From positions 372,001 to 436,000 of the forward strand of contig NZ_WEGH01000003.1 of the NCBI RefSeq assembly GCF_009604375.1: 64,000 nt of DNA, in the 5' to 3' direction. Below are positions 1 through 7,908 of this stretch, in pieces. Each line of letters starts with the position of its first letter. The stretch's first letter is position 1. The translations under genes were made by a program, and so were the position numbers. The notes beneath the pieces are model-generated. The model worked only from the letters and a program-made list of their open reading frames with translations. It was not told the DNA's origin and ran no database searches. This DNA comes from Actinomadura macrotermitis (GTDB lineage Bacteria; Actinomycetota; Actinomycetes; Streptosporangiales; Streptosporangiaceae).

Positions 1-200
1 ACGGCGGCGAGCAGGCCCGGCATCGTCATCATCAGCCCGGCCGCGCCGTCCGAGACGGTGAAGCTCGCGCCGATCGGCGTCAGCAGGCCGACCGGGAGGA
101 TCTCGGTGGTGACGATCGTGAAGATCCCCAGTGTCAGTGTGGCCACGGCCGCCCAGGCGCGCGGGGACGGTCGTTCGGTGGTCATCGGCATGTGTCCCAT
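1..200 (-). CDS. MFS transporter, N-terminal part (runs off window start)
   Basis: About 66 codons of a gene that continues past the window edge. The translation has a short hydrophilic start, then a first membrane helix reading TLTLGIFTIVTTEILPVGLL, followed by TPIGASF and a second hydrophobic stretch MMTMPGLLAA. The ETEILPVGLL-like first helix is characteristic of DHA1-type major facilitator sugar/drug exporters of the AraJ/YdhP group. Three in-frame ATG codons (at 200, 191 and 185) could start it, and none has a strong ribosome site. It diverges from the DUF2243 gene, so the 105 bp between them should hold both promoters. Family assignment rests on one and a half helices; the substrate cannot be told. 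Confidence 0.6.
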   Translation of the reverse strand, partial: MGHMPMTTERPSPRAWAAVATLTLGIFTIVTTEILPVGLLTPIGASFTVSDGAAGLMMTMPGLLAA

Positions 201-305
201 TGCAGCGGCCGCCGGCGCGGGAGTCCGGCGGCTTTCCGACCTCACCGTGGACGACTGTTCCGGCTCTCACGGGAAAGGAGAGAGATCCACAGGAGGTGAA
301 TCGTC

Positions 306-815
306 ATGGTCGCCAGTGAGGTGAGCGGACGGACCGGTGCGCTTCGGCTGCCCGGGGTGTTGCTCGGGGTAGGGCTTGGGGGGTTCGTCGACGGCATCCT
401 GCTCCACCAGGTACTGCAGTGGCACCACATGCTGACCAGTACCGACAGCGACAACATCGGCGTGAAGTACTACCCCGCCGACACGGTGCCGGGGCTGCAG
501 ATGAACACGCTGTGGGACGGGATCTTCCATGTCGTGTGCTGGCTGGCCGTGCTGTCCGGCCTGGGGGTGCTCTACGCGCGGGTGACCCGGGACCGGCGGC
601 GGGTCTGGACGTCCCGGGCACTGTGGGGCTGGGTCCTCGCGGGCTGGGGCCTGTTCAACCTGGTCGAAGGCGTCGTCGACCACCATCTTCTCGGCATCCA
701 CCACGTCCGGTCGGGGCCCGGGCAGGTGTGGTGGGACGTCGCCTTCCTGGTTCTCGGGGCGCTGCTGGTGGCCGGTGGGTGGCTCCTTCAGCGCGGGGCG
801 CCGCATGAGTCATGA
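306..815 (+). CDS. DUF2243 family membrane protein
   Basis: A 169-residue integral membrane protein with four hydrophobic segments. Its LPGVLLGVGLGGFVDGILLH start, the QWHHMLTS motif and DGIFHVVCWL are typical of DUF2243 proteins, whose histidines are conserved but whose function is unknown. A strong ribosome site (AGGAGGTGA) lies 7 bases before the ATG. The stop overlaps the start of the downstream CtaG-like gene by 11 bp, so the two are translationally coupled; this pairing is common in actinobacteria and suggests a shared role, perhaps in copper or cytochrome oxidase assembly (inference). Confidence 0.85.
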   Translation: MVASEVSGRTGALRLPGVLLGVGLGGFVDGILLHQVLQWHHMLTSTDSDNIGVKYYPADTVPGLQMNTLWDGIFHVVCWLAVLSGLGVLYARVTRDRRRVWTSRALWGWVLAGWGLFNLVEGVVDHHLLGIHHVRSGPGQVWWDVAFLVLGALLVAGGWLLQRGAPHES

Positions 816-1599
816 GATGCACGGCCCGGAGGGGCTGCTGCCGCTGCTGATGGCGGCCGGGTATCTGTGGCTGGTCGTCCGGGCGCGGCGGCGCGGCCCC
901 TGGCCGGGGTGGCGCACCGGGGCGTTCCTTTTCGGCGTGGTGCTGGTGGCCGTCGCGCTGCTTCCGCCGATCGGGCCTTGGGCGCACGACGACTTCCGCG
1001 GGCACATGCTCCAGCACATGCTCATCGGCATGTACGCGCCCATCGCGCTGGTGCTGGGCGCCCCCGTCACGTTGCTGCTGCGCGCGCTGCCGGCGCGGCA
1101 GGCGCGGCGGGTGACGGCACTTCTCCGCAGCAGGGCGATGCGTGTCCTGGCCGATCCGGTCGTCGCCCTGCTGCTCAGCGTGGGCGTGCTGGGGGTGCTC
1201 TATTACAGCCCGCTGTACGGCGTCATGAGCGGGCAGCCGGTGCTGCACCACTTGCTGCACCTGCATTTCCTGCTGGCCGGGTGCCTGTTCGCCTGGGTGA
1301 TCGCCGGTCCCGACCCGGCTCCGCACCGGCCCGGCGTGCCGGCGCGGCTGGTGCTGCTGGGCGTCGCCGTCGCCGCGCACGCCACCGTCTCCCAGCTGAT
1401 GTACAGCGGCCTGTACCTGCGGGTGGACGCGCCCGCCGAGCAGATCCAGGGGGCGGCGCAGATCATGTACTACGGCGGCGACATCGCCGAGTTGCTGCTG
1501 GCCGCGGCGCTGGTGGCGGCCTGGCGTCCCGCGCGCGCCGGTGCGGACATGACGTCCTTCTCCTCAAAACAAGCCCAAGCCGTGCGTGGTCCTCGTTAG
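805..1599 (+). CDS. CtaG-like cytochrome c oxidase assembly membrane protein
   Basis: About 264 residues with roughly seven membrane helices. HMLQHMLIGMYAPIALVLGAPVTLLLR near residues 70-95, HHLLHLHFLLAG near 150 and the late MYYGGDIAELLLAAAL match the Caa3_CtaG family (PF09678), proteins linked to copper delivery to cytochrome c oxidase. The several His and Met residues in membrane segments fit metal handling. The ATG at 805 begins inside the end of the DUF2243 gene and gives MSHEMHGPEGLLPLL; an upstream in-frame ATG at 775 lies deep within that gene and is less likely. Function is taken from the family and not shown for this protein. Confidence 0.82.
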   Translation: MSHEMHGPEGLLPLLMAAGYLWLVVRARRRGPWPGWRTGAFLFGVVLVAVALLPPIGPWAHDDFRGHMLQHMLIGMYAPIALVLGAPVTLLLRALPARQARRVTALLRSRAMRVLADPVVALLLSVGVLGVLYYSPLYGVMSGQPVLHHLLHLHFLLAGCLFAWVIAGPDPAPHRPGVPARLVLLGVAVAAHATVSQLMYSGLYLRVDAPAEQIQGAAQIMYYGGDIAELLLAAALVAAWRPARAGADMTSFSSKQAQAVRGPR

Positions 1600-1649
1600 G
1601 GCGGGTAGGCGAGGCATCGCCCCTGAACCCTATGGAGGAAGGAGTCGAC

Positions 1650-2066
1650 GTGACGACCGCACGAGAGATCATGACGCCCGGCGCCGAGTGTGTGAGCGAG
1701 TCCGAGAGCGCCCTGGACGCGGCGCGGAAGATGGCCGACCTCGGGGTCGGCGCGCTGCCGATCTGCGGCAACGACGACCGGCTGAAGGGAATGCTGACCG
1801 ACCGCGACATCGTGGTGAAGGTCCTGGCCGAGGGCAAGGACCCCGGCACGACCAGGGCGGGCGAGCTGGCGCAGGGCGAGGCCGTCACCATCGGCGCCGA
1901 CGACGAGGCCGAGGAGATCCTGCGCACCATGGCCGACCACCAGGTCCGCCGGCTGCCGGTGATCGACGGCCACCGGCTCGTCGGCATCGTCGCGACCGCC
2001 GACGTCGCGCGCGCGGTGAGCGACCCGAAGGCGGGCGACCTCATCCAGGCCCTGACGGCCGACTGA
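1650..2066 (+). CDS. CBS-domain-pair protein
   Basis: A 138-residue protein consisting almost only of two CBS domains (about residues 5-65 and 75-135). AREIMTP opens the first, LTDRDIVVKV closes it, and RRLPVIDGHRLVGIVATADV is the signature of the second. Such free-standing CBS pairs bind adenosyl ligands such as AMP, ATP or NAD and are often stress-induced. The GTG at 1650 is preferred because GGAGGAAGGAG ends 5 bases before it; an in-frame ATG at 1632 overlaps that ribosome site. It lies between the CtaG-like gene and the catalase and is closed off by a hairpin, so it is probably its own unit. Confidence 0.85.
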   Translation: MTTAREIMTPGAECVSESESALDAARKMADLGVGALPICGNDDRLKGMLTDRDIVVKVLAEGKDPGTTRAGELAQGEAVTIGADDEAEEILRTMADHQVRRLPVIDGHRLVGIVATADVARAVSDPKAGDLIQALTAD

Positions 2067-2074
2067 ACGGATCG

Positions 2075-2107
2075 CCGCGCCCCACCGGATCCTCCGGTGG
2101 GGCGCGG
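2075..2107 (+). terminator. Hairpin terminator after CBS gene
   Basis: Perfect 15-bp inverted repeat (CCGCGCCCCACCGGA and its complement) with a 3-base loop, 8 bases after the CBS stop. There is no T run, as is usual for high-GC actinomycete terminators. Confidence 0.75.
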
Positions 2108-2162
2108 CCTGTGCTCCCCATTGGCAAGCCGGGCGCCGCCACGCCCATAGGAGGAACCCAGC

Positions 2163-4454
2163 ATGGAAGAGACCAACCCGCTGAAGGCCGTGGCCGACAA
2201 GGTCGCCGACGCCGTGGGCGACGGCAAGGGCGGGAAACCGTCCATTCCGGGCCGGCCGAGCAGTGCGACGCCGCCCGTCGAGGAGCCCACCGAGCCGCAC
2301 GGCCCGCTTCCTCCCAAGCCCGACCAGGAGGGCCCCGGCCCGTACTCCCCCACCGGGCAGCACACCAAGGTGCCGCCCACAGCGCGCGCGCAGAGCGGCG
2401 CGTATCTGACGTCGGCGCAGGGCCTGCGGCTTCCGGACTCCGACCACTCCCTCAAGGCCGGCCCGCGCGGGCCGGTGCTGCTGCAGGACCACCACCTGCG
2501 CGAGAAGATCACGCATTTCGACCATGAGCGCATCCCCGAGCGTGTCGTGCACGCGCGCGGCGCCGCCGCGCACGGCGTCTTCCGCGGGTACGGGACGGCA
2601 TCGGCGGTCACCAAGGCCGCGTTCCTGGGCAAGGACGTCGAGACGCCGGTCTTCACCCGTTTCTCCACGGTGCTGGGGTCGCGCGGCTCGGCCGACACCG
2701 TGCGCGACACCCGCGGCTTCGCGACGAAGTTCTACACCAGCGAGGGCGTCTTCGACCTGGTCGGCAACAACATCCCGGTCTTCTTCATCCAGGACGCGAT
2801 CAAGTTCCCCGACATCATCCACGCCGGGAAGCCGCACCCCGACCGCGAGATCCCGCAGGCGCAGAGCGCCCACGACACCTTCTGGGACTTCGTCTCCCTG
2901 CACACCGAGGCGACGCACCACACGCTGTGGAACATGTCCGACCGCGCCATCCCGCGCTCCTACCGGATGATGGAGGGCTTCGGCATCCACACCTTCCGGC
3001 TGGTGAACGAGGCCGGTGAGACGACGCTGGTGAAGTTCCACTGGAAGCCGAAGGCCGGGGTGCACTCGCTGGTGTGGGAGGAGGCGCAGCTGGTCGCCGG
3101 CGCCGACCCCGACTTCCACCGGCGCGACCTGGCCGACGCGATCGAGGCGGGCGCCCACCCGCAGTGGGAACTCGGCATCCAGACCTTCCCCGACACCCCC
3201 GAGCAGACCTTCGAGGGCATCGACCTGCTGGACCCGACGAAGATCGTCCCCGAGGAGCTGGCGCCGGTCCAGCCGATCGGGCTGCTCACGCTGAACGCCA
3301 ACCCGGTCAACTTCTTCGCCGAGACCGAGCAGGTCGCCTTCCACCCGGGCCACCTGGTGCCCGGCATCGACATCACCGACGACCCGCTCCTGTCGGGGCG
3401 GCTGTTCTCCTACCTGGACACCCAGATCAGCCGGCTTGGCGGGCCCAACTTCGCCCAGCTGCCGATCAACCGCCCGCACGCGCCGGTCAACGACATGCTG
3501 CGCGACGGCATGCACCAGACGGCGGTGCACGGCGGCGTCGCGCCCTACAAGCCGAACTCGCTGGACGGCGGCTGCCCGTTCTTCGCCGGGGCGGCGGAGG
3601 GCGGCTACGTGGAGACGCCGGTGCAGGTGCCGGCGGCCCGCAAGGTCCGTGAGGCGCCGGCCTCGTTCGCCGACCACTTCAGCCAGGCCCGGCTGTTCTG
3701 GCTGAGCATGACGCCGGTGGAGCGCGAGCACATCATCGCCGCCTACAGCTTCGAGCTCGGCAAGGTCTACGAGCAGTCGATCAAGGAGCGGAACCTGCGG
3801 GTGCTCGCGCGGATCGACCCCTACCTGTGCGAGCAGGTCGCGGCCGCGCTCGGCCTGCCCGCGCCGGACCCGGCCGAGCCGCTGGCCGGGCCGCAGCCGA
3901 GCCCGGCGCTGTCCCAGCTCGGGCAGACCTGGCCGGCGGACGGGCGGATCATCGGCATCGTCGCCGACGACTCCACCGACCTCGGCACGCTGCGCCAGGT
4001 GCGGCAGGCGGTGCTGGACGGCGGCATGGTGCCGCTGATCATCGCGCCGGCCGGCGGGCTGCTCGGCGCGGACGGCGCCGACCCGCTGCCGGTGCAGCGC
4101 ACCTTCGCCACCGCGCGGTCGGTGGAGTTCGACGCCCTGCTGCTGGCCGGCACGCCCGCGCCCGGCAAGGACGACTACGCCGCCCGCGACGCCAAGGCGG
4201 GCATCGCCTCGGCCGCCGCCGCCCGCACCGACAGCCGGGCGGTGCTGATGCTCACCGAGGTCTACCGGCACGCCAAGGCGATCGGCGGCTGGGGGGACGC
4301 CGCCGAGGTCCTCGGCAAGGCCGGCATCCCGGCGGACGCGCCCGGTGTCGTCGTCGGCACGGACGCCACGGCGGTGCTGGGAGAGGTCGTCGGGCTGCTC
4401 GGGCGGCACCGCGTCTGGGACCGCTTCCCGACCGCGGCCGACCTGACCGCCTGA
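2163..4454 (+). CDS. katE: Large-subunit catalase, HPII type
   Basis: A 763-residue clade 2 catalase that splits hydrogen peroxide to water and oxygen with a buried heme. The distal His is in RVVHARGAAAHGVF (residue about 130), the catalytic Asn in VGNNIPVFFIQDAIKF (about 203), and the proximal heme Tyr in LFSYLDTQISRLGG (about 417); these positions are within two residues of those in E. coli HPII. Residues about 600-755 form the flavodoxin / class I amidotransferase-like tail (IIGIVADDSTDLGTL, FDALLLAGTPAPG) found only in large-subunit catalases. AGGAGGAACCC precedes the ATG. The first 80 residues are Pro-rich and variable. It is monocistronic, ending in a strong hairpin. Confidence 0.97.
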   Translation: MEETNPLKAVADKVADAVGDGKGGKPSIPGRPSSATPPVEEPTEPHGPLPPKPDQEGPGPYSPTGQHTKVPPTARAQSGAYLTSAQGLRLPDSDHSLKAGPRGPVLLQDHHLREKITHFDHERIPERVVHARGAAAHGVFRGYGTASAVTKAAFLGKDVETPVFTRFSTVLGSRGSADTVRDTRGFATKFYTSEGVFDLVGNNIPVFFIQDAIKFPDIIHAGKPHPDREIPQAQSAHDTFWDFVSLHTEATHHTLWNMSDRAIPRSYRMMEGFGIHTFRLVNEAGETTLVKFHWKPKAGVHSLVWEEAQLVAGADPDFHRRDLADAIEAGAHPQWELGIQTFPDTPEQTFEGIDLLDPTKIVPEELAPVQPIGLLTLNANPVNFFAETEQVAFHPGHLVPGIDITDDPLLSGRLFSYLDTQISRLGGPNFAQLPINRPHAPVNDMLRDGMHQTAVHGGVAPYKPNSLDGGCPFFAGAAEGGYVETPVQVPAARKVREAPASFADHFSQARLFWLSMTPVEREHIIAAYSFELGKVYEQSIKERNLRVLARIDPYLCEQVAAALGLPAPDPAEPLAGPQPSPALSQLGQTWPADGRIIGIVADDSTDLGTLRQVRQAVLDGGMVPLIIAPAGGLLGADGADPLPVQRTFATARSVEFDALLLAGTPAPGKDDYAARDAKAGIASAAAARTDSRAVLMLTEVYRHAKAIGGWGDAAEVLGKAGIPADAPGVVVGTDATAVLGEVVGLLGRHRVWDRFPTAADLTA

Positions 4455-4470
4455 CCGGCGGGCACCCGGT

Positions 4471-4502
4471 GATCCCCGGCCTTCGCGCGAAGGCCGGGGA
4501 TC
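4471..4502. terminator. Bidirectional hairpin terminator
   Basis: Perfect 15-bp stem (GATCCCCGGCCTTCG) with a 2-base loop between the convergent ends of the catalase gene and the small secreted protein gene; it can serve both. Confidence 0.85.
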
Positions 4503-4508
4503 GCCGCG

Positions 4509-4901
4509 TCAGTCGCCGTAGGTCCCGAAGTCGACGAGGTTGCCGTAGCCCGAGCAGTTGCCGCCGAACCTCCAGTAGCCGGGGCCGACCCGCGGGCCGT
4601 AGTGCAGGCTGCCGTCGCTGCACTTGGTCCAGGCCCCGTTGGAGCCGCGGTCGATGCGGACGTTGGCCGTCCACGAGACGGAGTCGTAGCGGACGCTGTC
4701 CACGCTCGCGACGTGGCGGGCGCGCCGGCCGGCGGCGTGCTTCAGCGACTTCATGCCGGGCAGCGACGCCTTGGCCTTGGTGACCTTGACCCCGCCCGGG
4801 ACCGGCTGGGGGGCGGGCCCGGCCTGCGCCGCCGGGGCGATGCCGAGCGCCGAACCGCCGAGGACCGCGAGCACGGCTCCGGTGGTGATGCACTTCCTCA
4901 T
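4509..4901 (-). CDS. Small secreted protein of unknown function
   Basis: A 130-residue exported protein. MRKCITTGAVLAVLGGSALG followed by IAPAAQAG is a clear Sec signal peptide with cleavage after AQA (about residue 27). The mature part has a basic segment (HAAGRRARHVAS) and then a Gly/Tyr/Trp-rich domain with two Cys (TKCSDGSL, GNCSGYG) that could form a disulfide. The ATG at 4901 is chosen over longer options because GGGGAG precedes it and the signal peptide then begins at residue 1. No family recognised. It lies downstream of the sigma-factor cluster but has its own 110-bp upstream region. Confidence 0.8.
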   Translation of the reverse strand: MRKCITTGAVLAVLGGSALGIAPAAQAGPAPQPVPGGVKVTKAKASLPGMKSLKHAAGRRARHVASVDSVRYDSVSWTANVRIDRGSNGAWTKCSDGSLHYGPRVGPGYWRFGGNCSGYGNLVDFGTYGD

Positions 4902-5012
4902 ATGTCTCCCCGTTCGTTCGGAGGTGCGTGTGTCCATGGGTTGCATGGACACCCGGCACACGTCCGGGGCGGCGCCGCCGTATGACACCGGCCGATGTGA
5001 GCTGCGTCACAC

Positions 5013-5636
5013 TCAGTGATCGTCCGCGCACGGCGCGATCTCGGTGGTGTTGCGGGTGCGGACGCCCGGCAGCCACCCGGCGGTGCCCGGGCCCGGCAGG
5101 GTGACGTGGTACCAGCGCGCCGAGGCGATCCCCGCTTCGTCGGTGACCGGGTCGCCGACGGCCACGCAGTCGGCGCGCACCGGGTCGCCGTGCCAGACGC
5201 GGGCGATCGGCGCGCCCGTCTTGCGGGGCGTGGCCATGACCGCGATGCCGCACTCGATGGTGCGCAGCGGGCGGCAGGGCCGTTCGGCGTTGTAGACGGC
5301 CAGCGTCACCGGCGGCGCGCCCGCGCCGAGCGCGTGCGGCCGGCCGTGCGGGCGGCCGGCGAGGAAGCCGCCGACGAACACGCCGGCGAGGACGGCCACC
5401 GCGGTCGCGCCCGCGATCACGAGCCGGCCGGCGTCCCACCGCGGCACCCGTCCCGCCAGCCGGCCCGCCAGCCGGCCCGGCGCCCGGTGCGTCCCGCCGC
5501 AGACCCGGCGGGCCAGGCCGGGCGGGATCTCGATCGAGGCCTCGGCGCGGCGCAGCGCGGCCCGCAGGTCCGCCGCGGCCCCGTGTTCCGGCCCGTCGTG
5601 CGGGTCGTCGTGGGACGCCGCCTCCTCGCTCCTCAC
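5013..5636 (-). CDS. Single-pass membrane protein coupled to ECF sigma factor
   Basis: A 207-residue protein: a cytoplasmic part of about 70 residues, one helix (VIAGATAVAVLAGVFVGGFL) and an external domain of about 110 residues with four Cys and the segment RWYHVTLPGPGTAGWLPG, resembling an SH3-like cell-wall-binding fold. The GTG start overlaps the stop of the sigma-factor gene by 3 bp, so the two are translationally coupled, the usual arrangement of a sigma/anti-sigma pair. The cytoplasmic part has no HxxxCxxC zinc motif, so if it restrains the sigma factor it is not by the standard ZAS fold. An anti-sigma role is inferred only from position. Confidence 0.7.
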   Translation of the reverse strand: MRSEEAASHDDPHDGPEHGAAADLRAALRRAEASIEIPPGLARRVCGGTHRAPGRLAGRLAGRVPRWDAGRLVIAGATAVAVLAGVFVGGFLAGRPHGRPHALGAGAPPVTLAVYNAERPCRPLRTIECGIAVMATPRKTGAPIARVWHGDPVRADCVAVGDPVTDEAGIASARWYHVTLPGPGTAGWLPGVRTRNTTEIAPCADDH

Positions 5637-6181
5637 TCCACGCCCCCTCTCAGCGCCTCGCGCAGCGCCGCGAGGGCGCGGCCCCGCGACCGCGACACCG
5701 TGCCCCGGTGCACGCCGAGCAGCGCCGCGGCCTCGTCGATGGTGTACCCATCGAGGTCGACCAGCAGCACCGCCGCGCGCTGGCGGCCGGTGAGGCCGGC
5801 CAGCATCCGGCGCACCTCCAGCTCGGCGCCGCGCTCGGCGATGCCGCCGTCGCCGCCGTCGGCCCGTTCCGGCGGCAGGCCGGCCGGCAGTTCGGCCAGC
5901 CGCCGCCGGCGCCCGCGCCGCCAGTGGTCGCGCAGCACGCTGGTCAGCGCGGCGAACGCGTAGGCGTAGGGCTCGGGGTGCCGGGTGAACGCCGCCGGAC
6001 GGCGCCGCAGCTTCAGGTAGGCGTCGTGGACGGCGTCCTCGGCGTGCGCGTGCCCGGCCAGCAGGACGGCCCGCCGGTACAGCCTCGGCAGCAGCGCGCA
6101 GAAGACCTCGTCGAACTCGCGCCGGGCGGACTCGGCGCCCTCCCGTTCCTCCCTGTCCCCTGGTGCGCTCACCCGGGCCAT
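5633..6181 (-). CDS. ECF-subfamily RNA polymerase sigma factor
   Basis: A 182-residue group 4 sigma factor. Region 2 runs from FDEVFCALLPRLYRRAVLLAG through AEDAVHDAYLKLRRRP (about residues 22-60) to the helix with AFAALTSVLRDHWRRGRR. Region 4 is LAGLTGRQRAAVLLVDLDGY then TIDEAAALLGVHRGTVSRSRGRAL (about residues 128-176), a textbook helix-turn-helix that binds the -35 element. It is followed at once by the coupled membrane protein. The ATG at 6181 lacks a good ribosome site; GTG at codon 4 is an alternative. Signal and regulon are not visible from sequence. Confidence 0.92.
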   Translation of the reverse strand: MARVSAPGDREEREGAESARREFDEVFCALLPRLYRRAVLLAGHAHAEDAVHDAYLKLRRRPAAFTRHPEPYAYAFAALTSVLRDHWRRGRRRRLAELPAGLPPERADGGDGGIAERGAELEVRRMLAGLTGRQRAAVLLVDLDGYTIDEAAALLGVHRGTVSRSRGRALAALREALRGGVE

Positions 6182-6237
6182 CAGACAGGAGGGAGCGACG
6201 GAGTGGATATGTTTGGGAACAGAGAGTAGCCGTCAGG

Positions 6238-7728
6238 TTAGGAGAACCTGAGCGGCTCAGCGGCCGGGACGGCGGCCGGGGGCTCGGACGCGTCCTCCTC
6301 GTGCTCGCCCTCGTGCTCACCGCGGGTGTTCGCGGCGCGCAGCGCGACGACCGCCGCGGCGGCGACGAACACCGCCGCGCCGAGCAGCGCGCGGTGGAAA
6401 CCGCCGGTCAGCGCCTCGGGGACGGGTCGGCCGCCCGCCGCCAGGTCGGTGGTGCGGGCGGCAGCGAGCGCGGAGAAGACCGCCAGGCCGACCGCGCCGC
6501 CGAGCTGCTGCGAGGCGTTGATCAGCGACGCCGCCAGCCCCGCCTGCTCCACGGGCACCCCGGCGTTGGCGGCGGTGGTGACCGCCACGAACACCAGGCC
6601 GAGGCCGGCCGAGGCGACCAGCAGGCCGGGCAGCAGGTCGGCCAGGTAGGTGCCGTCCACCGGGACCCGCGACAGCAGGTACAGGCCGGCCGCCGCGATC
6701 AGCAGGCCCGCGATGATGAGCGGGCGGGTGCCGGTGCGCGGGATCAGCTGCGCGGTGACACCGGCGGCGATGCCGACGCCGGCGCAGAGCGGGAGGTAGG
6801 CCGCGCCGGTCTGCAGCGGGGAGTACCCGAGCACGTTCTCCATGTAGAGGCTGAGGAAGAAGAACATGGCGAGGAAGCCCGCCATCGCGATGAGCTGGGT
6901 GACGTCGGCCGCCGCCAGGCCCCGGATCCGGAAGATCGACAGGGGCAGCAGCGGGTGCCGGGCGCGCCGCTCGTTCAGCAGGAACACCGCGAGCACCGCG
7001 AACGCCCCCGCCAGGCCGCCGATCGTGCGGGCGGTGTCCCAGCCGGCGTCCGGCGCCTTGATCAGGGTGAAGACGAGCAGCAGCATGCCGCCGGTGGCCA
7101 GGATCGCGCCGGGCAGGTCGAAGTGGGCGAGGCGGGCGGTGCGGCGGTCGTCGTCCACCAGCAGGTAGACGCCGACGAGCACCAGCACGCAGACGGGCGG
7201 GTTGACCAGCATCACCCAGCGCCAGCCGGGGCCGTCGGTGAGCAGGCCGCCGAGCAGCACGCCGGCCGCGGAGGCGCCGCCGCCGACGCCGCCCCACACG
7301 CCGAGCGCCTTGGCCCGGTCGGGGCCCTGGAACGCCGTGGTCAGGATCGACAGCGTGGCCGGGAGCATCAGCGCGGCGCCGACGCCCTGCGCCAGCCGGG
7401 CGGCGATCAGCAGGCCCGGGCTGCCGGCGAGGCCGCCGACCACCGAGGACGCCCCGAACAGGACGGTCCCGGCGACGACCACGCGGCGGCGGCCGAGCAG
7501 GTCGGCGGCGCGGCCGCCGAGCAGCATGAACCCGCCGTAGGTGAGCAGGTAGCCGCTCGGCACCCACTGCAGGTCCTGCATGGAGAAGTGCAGGTCGGCG
7601 CGCATGGCGGGCAGCGCGACGTTGACGATCGAGGCGTCGATGAAGTCGAGGAAGGCGATGGCGCACAGCAGGGTCAGGGTGAGCCTGCCGCGCGCCGTCC
7701 CCAGGAAGGACGGTGCGGTCGCGGTCAT
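6238..7728 (-). CDS. MFS multidrug exporter, DHA2 (EmrB/QacA) family
   Basis: A 496-residue transporter with about 14 membrane helices. LTLTLLCAIAFLDFIDASIV is helix 1, with DFIDASIVNVALP the usual DHA2 motif; GGRAADLLGRRRVVVAG is motif A between helices 2 and 3; LAQGVGAALMLPATLSIL is helix 4; SGYLLTYGG is also typical. These proteins export drugs, dyes or secondary metabolites with protons. The ATG at 7728 has GGAGA 8 bases upstream; a longer frame adds 21 unhelpful residues. No regulator adjoins it; the 180 bp upstream contain a small hairpin (TGCGGA/TCCGCA) that might influence expression. Confidence 0.93.
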   Translation of the reverse strand: MTATAPSFLGTARGRLTLTLLCAIAFLDFIDASIVNVALPAMRADLHFSMQDLQWVPSGYLLTYGGFMLLGGRAADLLGRRRVVVAGTVLFGASSVVGGLAGSPGLLIAARLAQGVGAALMLPATLSILTTAFQGPDRAKALGVWGGVGGGASAAGVLLGGLLTDGPGWRWVMLVNPPVCVLVLVGVYLLVDDDRRTARLAHFDLPGAILATGGMLLLVFTLIKAPDAGWDTARTIGGLAGAFAVLAVFLLNERRARHPLLPLSIFRIRGLAAADVTQLIAMAGFLAMFFFLSLYMENVLGYSPLQTGAAYLPLCAGVGIAAGVTAQLIPRTGTRPLIIAGLLIAAAGLYLLSRVPVDGTYLADLLPGLLVASAGLGLVFVAVTTAANAGVPVEQAGLAASLINASQQLGGAVGLAVFSALAAARTTDLAAGGRPVPEALTGGFHRALLGAAVFVAAAAVVALRAANTRGEHEGEHEEDASEPPAAVPAAEPLRFS

Positions 7729-7864
7729 GGGACGGTCTCCAGAGGAGTTCGGTCGAGGGCCGCCCGGGCGGGTTCCGGGCATGCGGAACACAGCTCCGCA
7801 CTGGTGGTTCTGGGAAAGGCGCCTGCTCAGGCGGCCCTCATCGGCTTCTGATGCACTGACGGAG

Positions 7865-7890
7865 CGGAGCGGGAAGATGTGACCGCTCCG
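7865..7890 (-). terminator. Putative hairpin terminator
   Basis: 8-bp stem (CGGAGCGG/CCGCTCCG) with a 10-base loop just after the stop of the FAD oxidoreductase gene, on the way to the MFS gene. Moderate strength, no T run. Confidence 0.45.
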
Positions 7891-7908
7891 CCGGAGAAAG
7901 AGGTCTGC

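Noticed and set aside
1596..4409. 937-codon minus-strand frame opposite the catalase gene
   Set aside because: Composition is Arg/Gly/Val-rich without domains; the plus strand encodes an unmistakable catalase.
4509..4988. Longer start of the small secreted protein at 4988
   Set aside because: It would bury the signal peptide 29 residues inside the protein; the ATG at 4901 has its own ribosome site.
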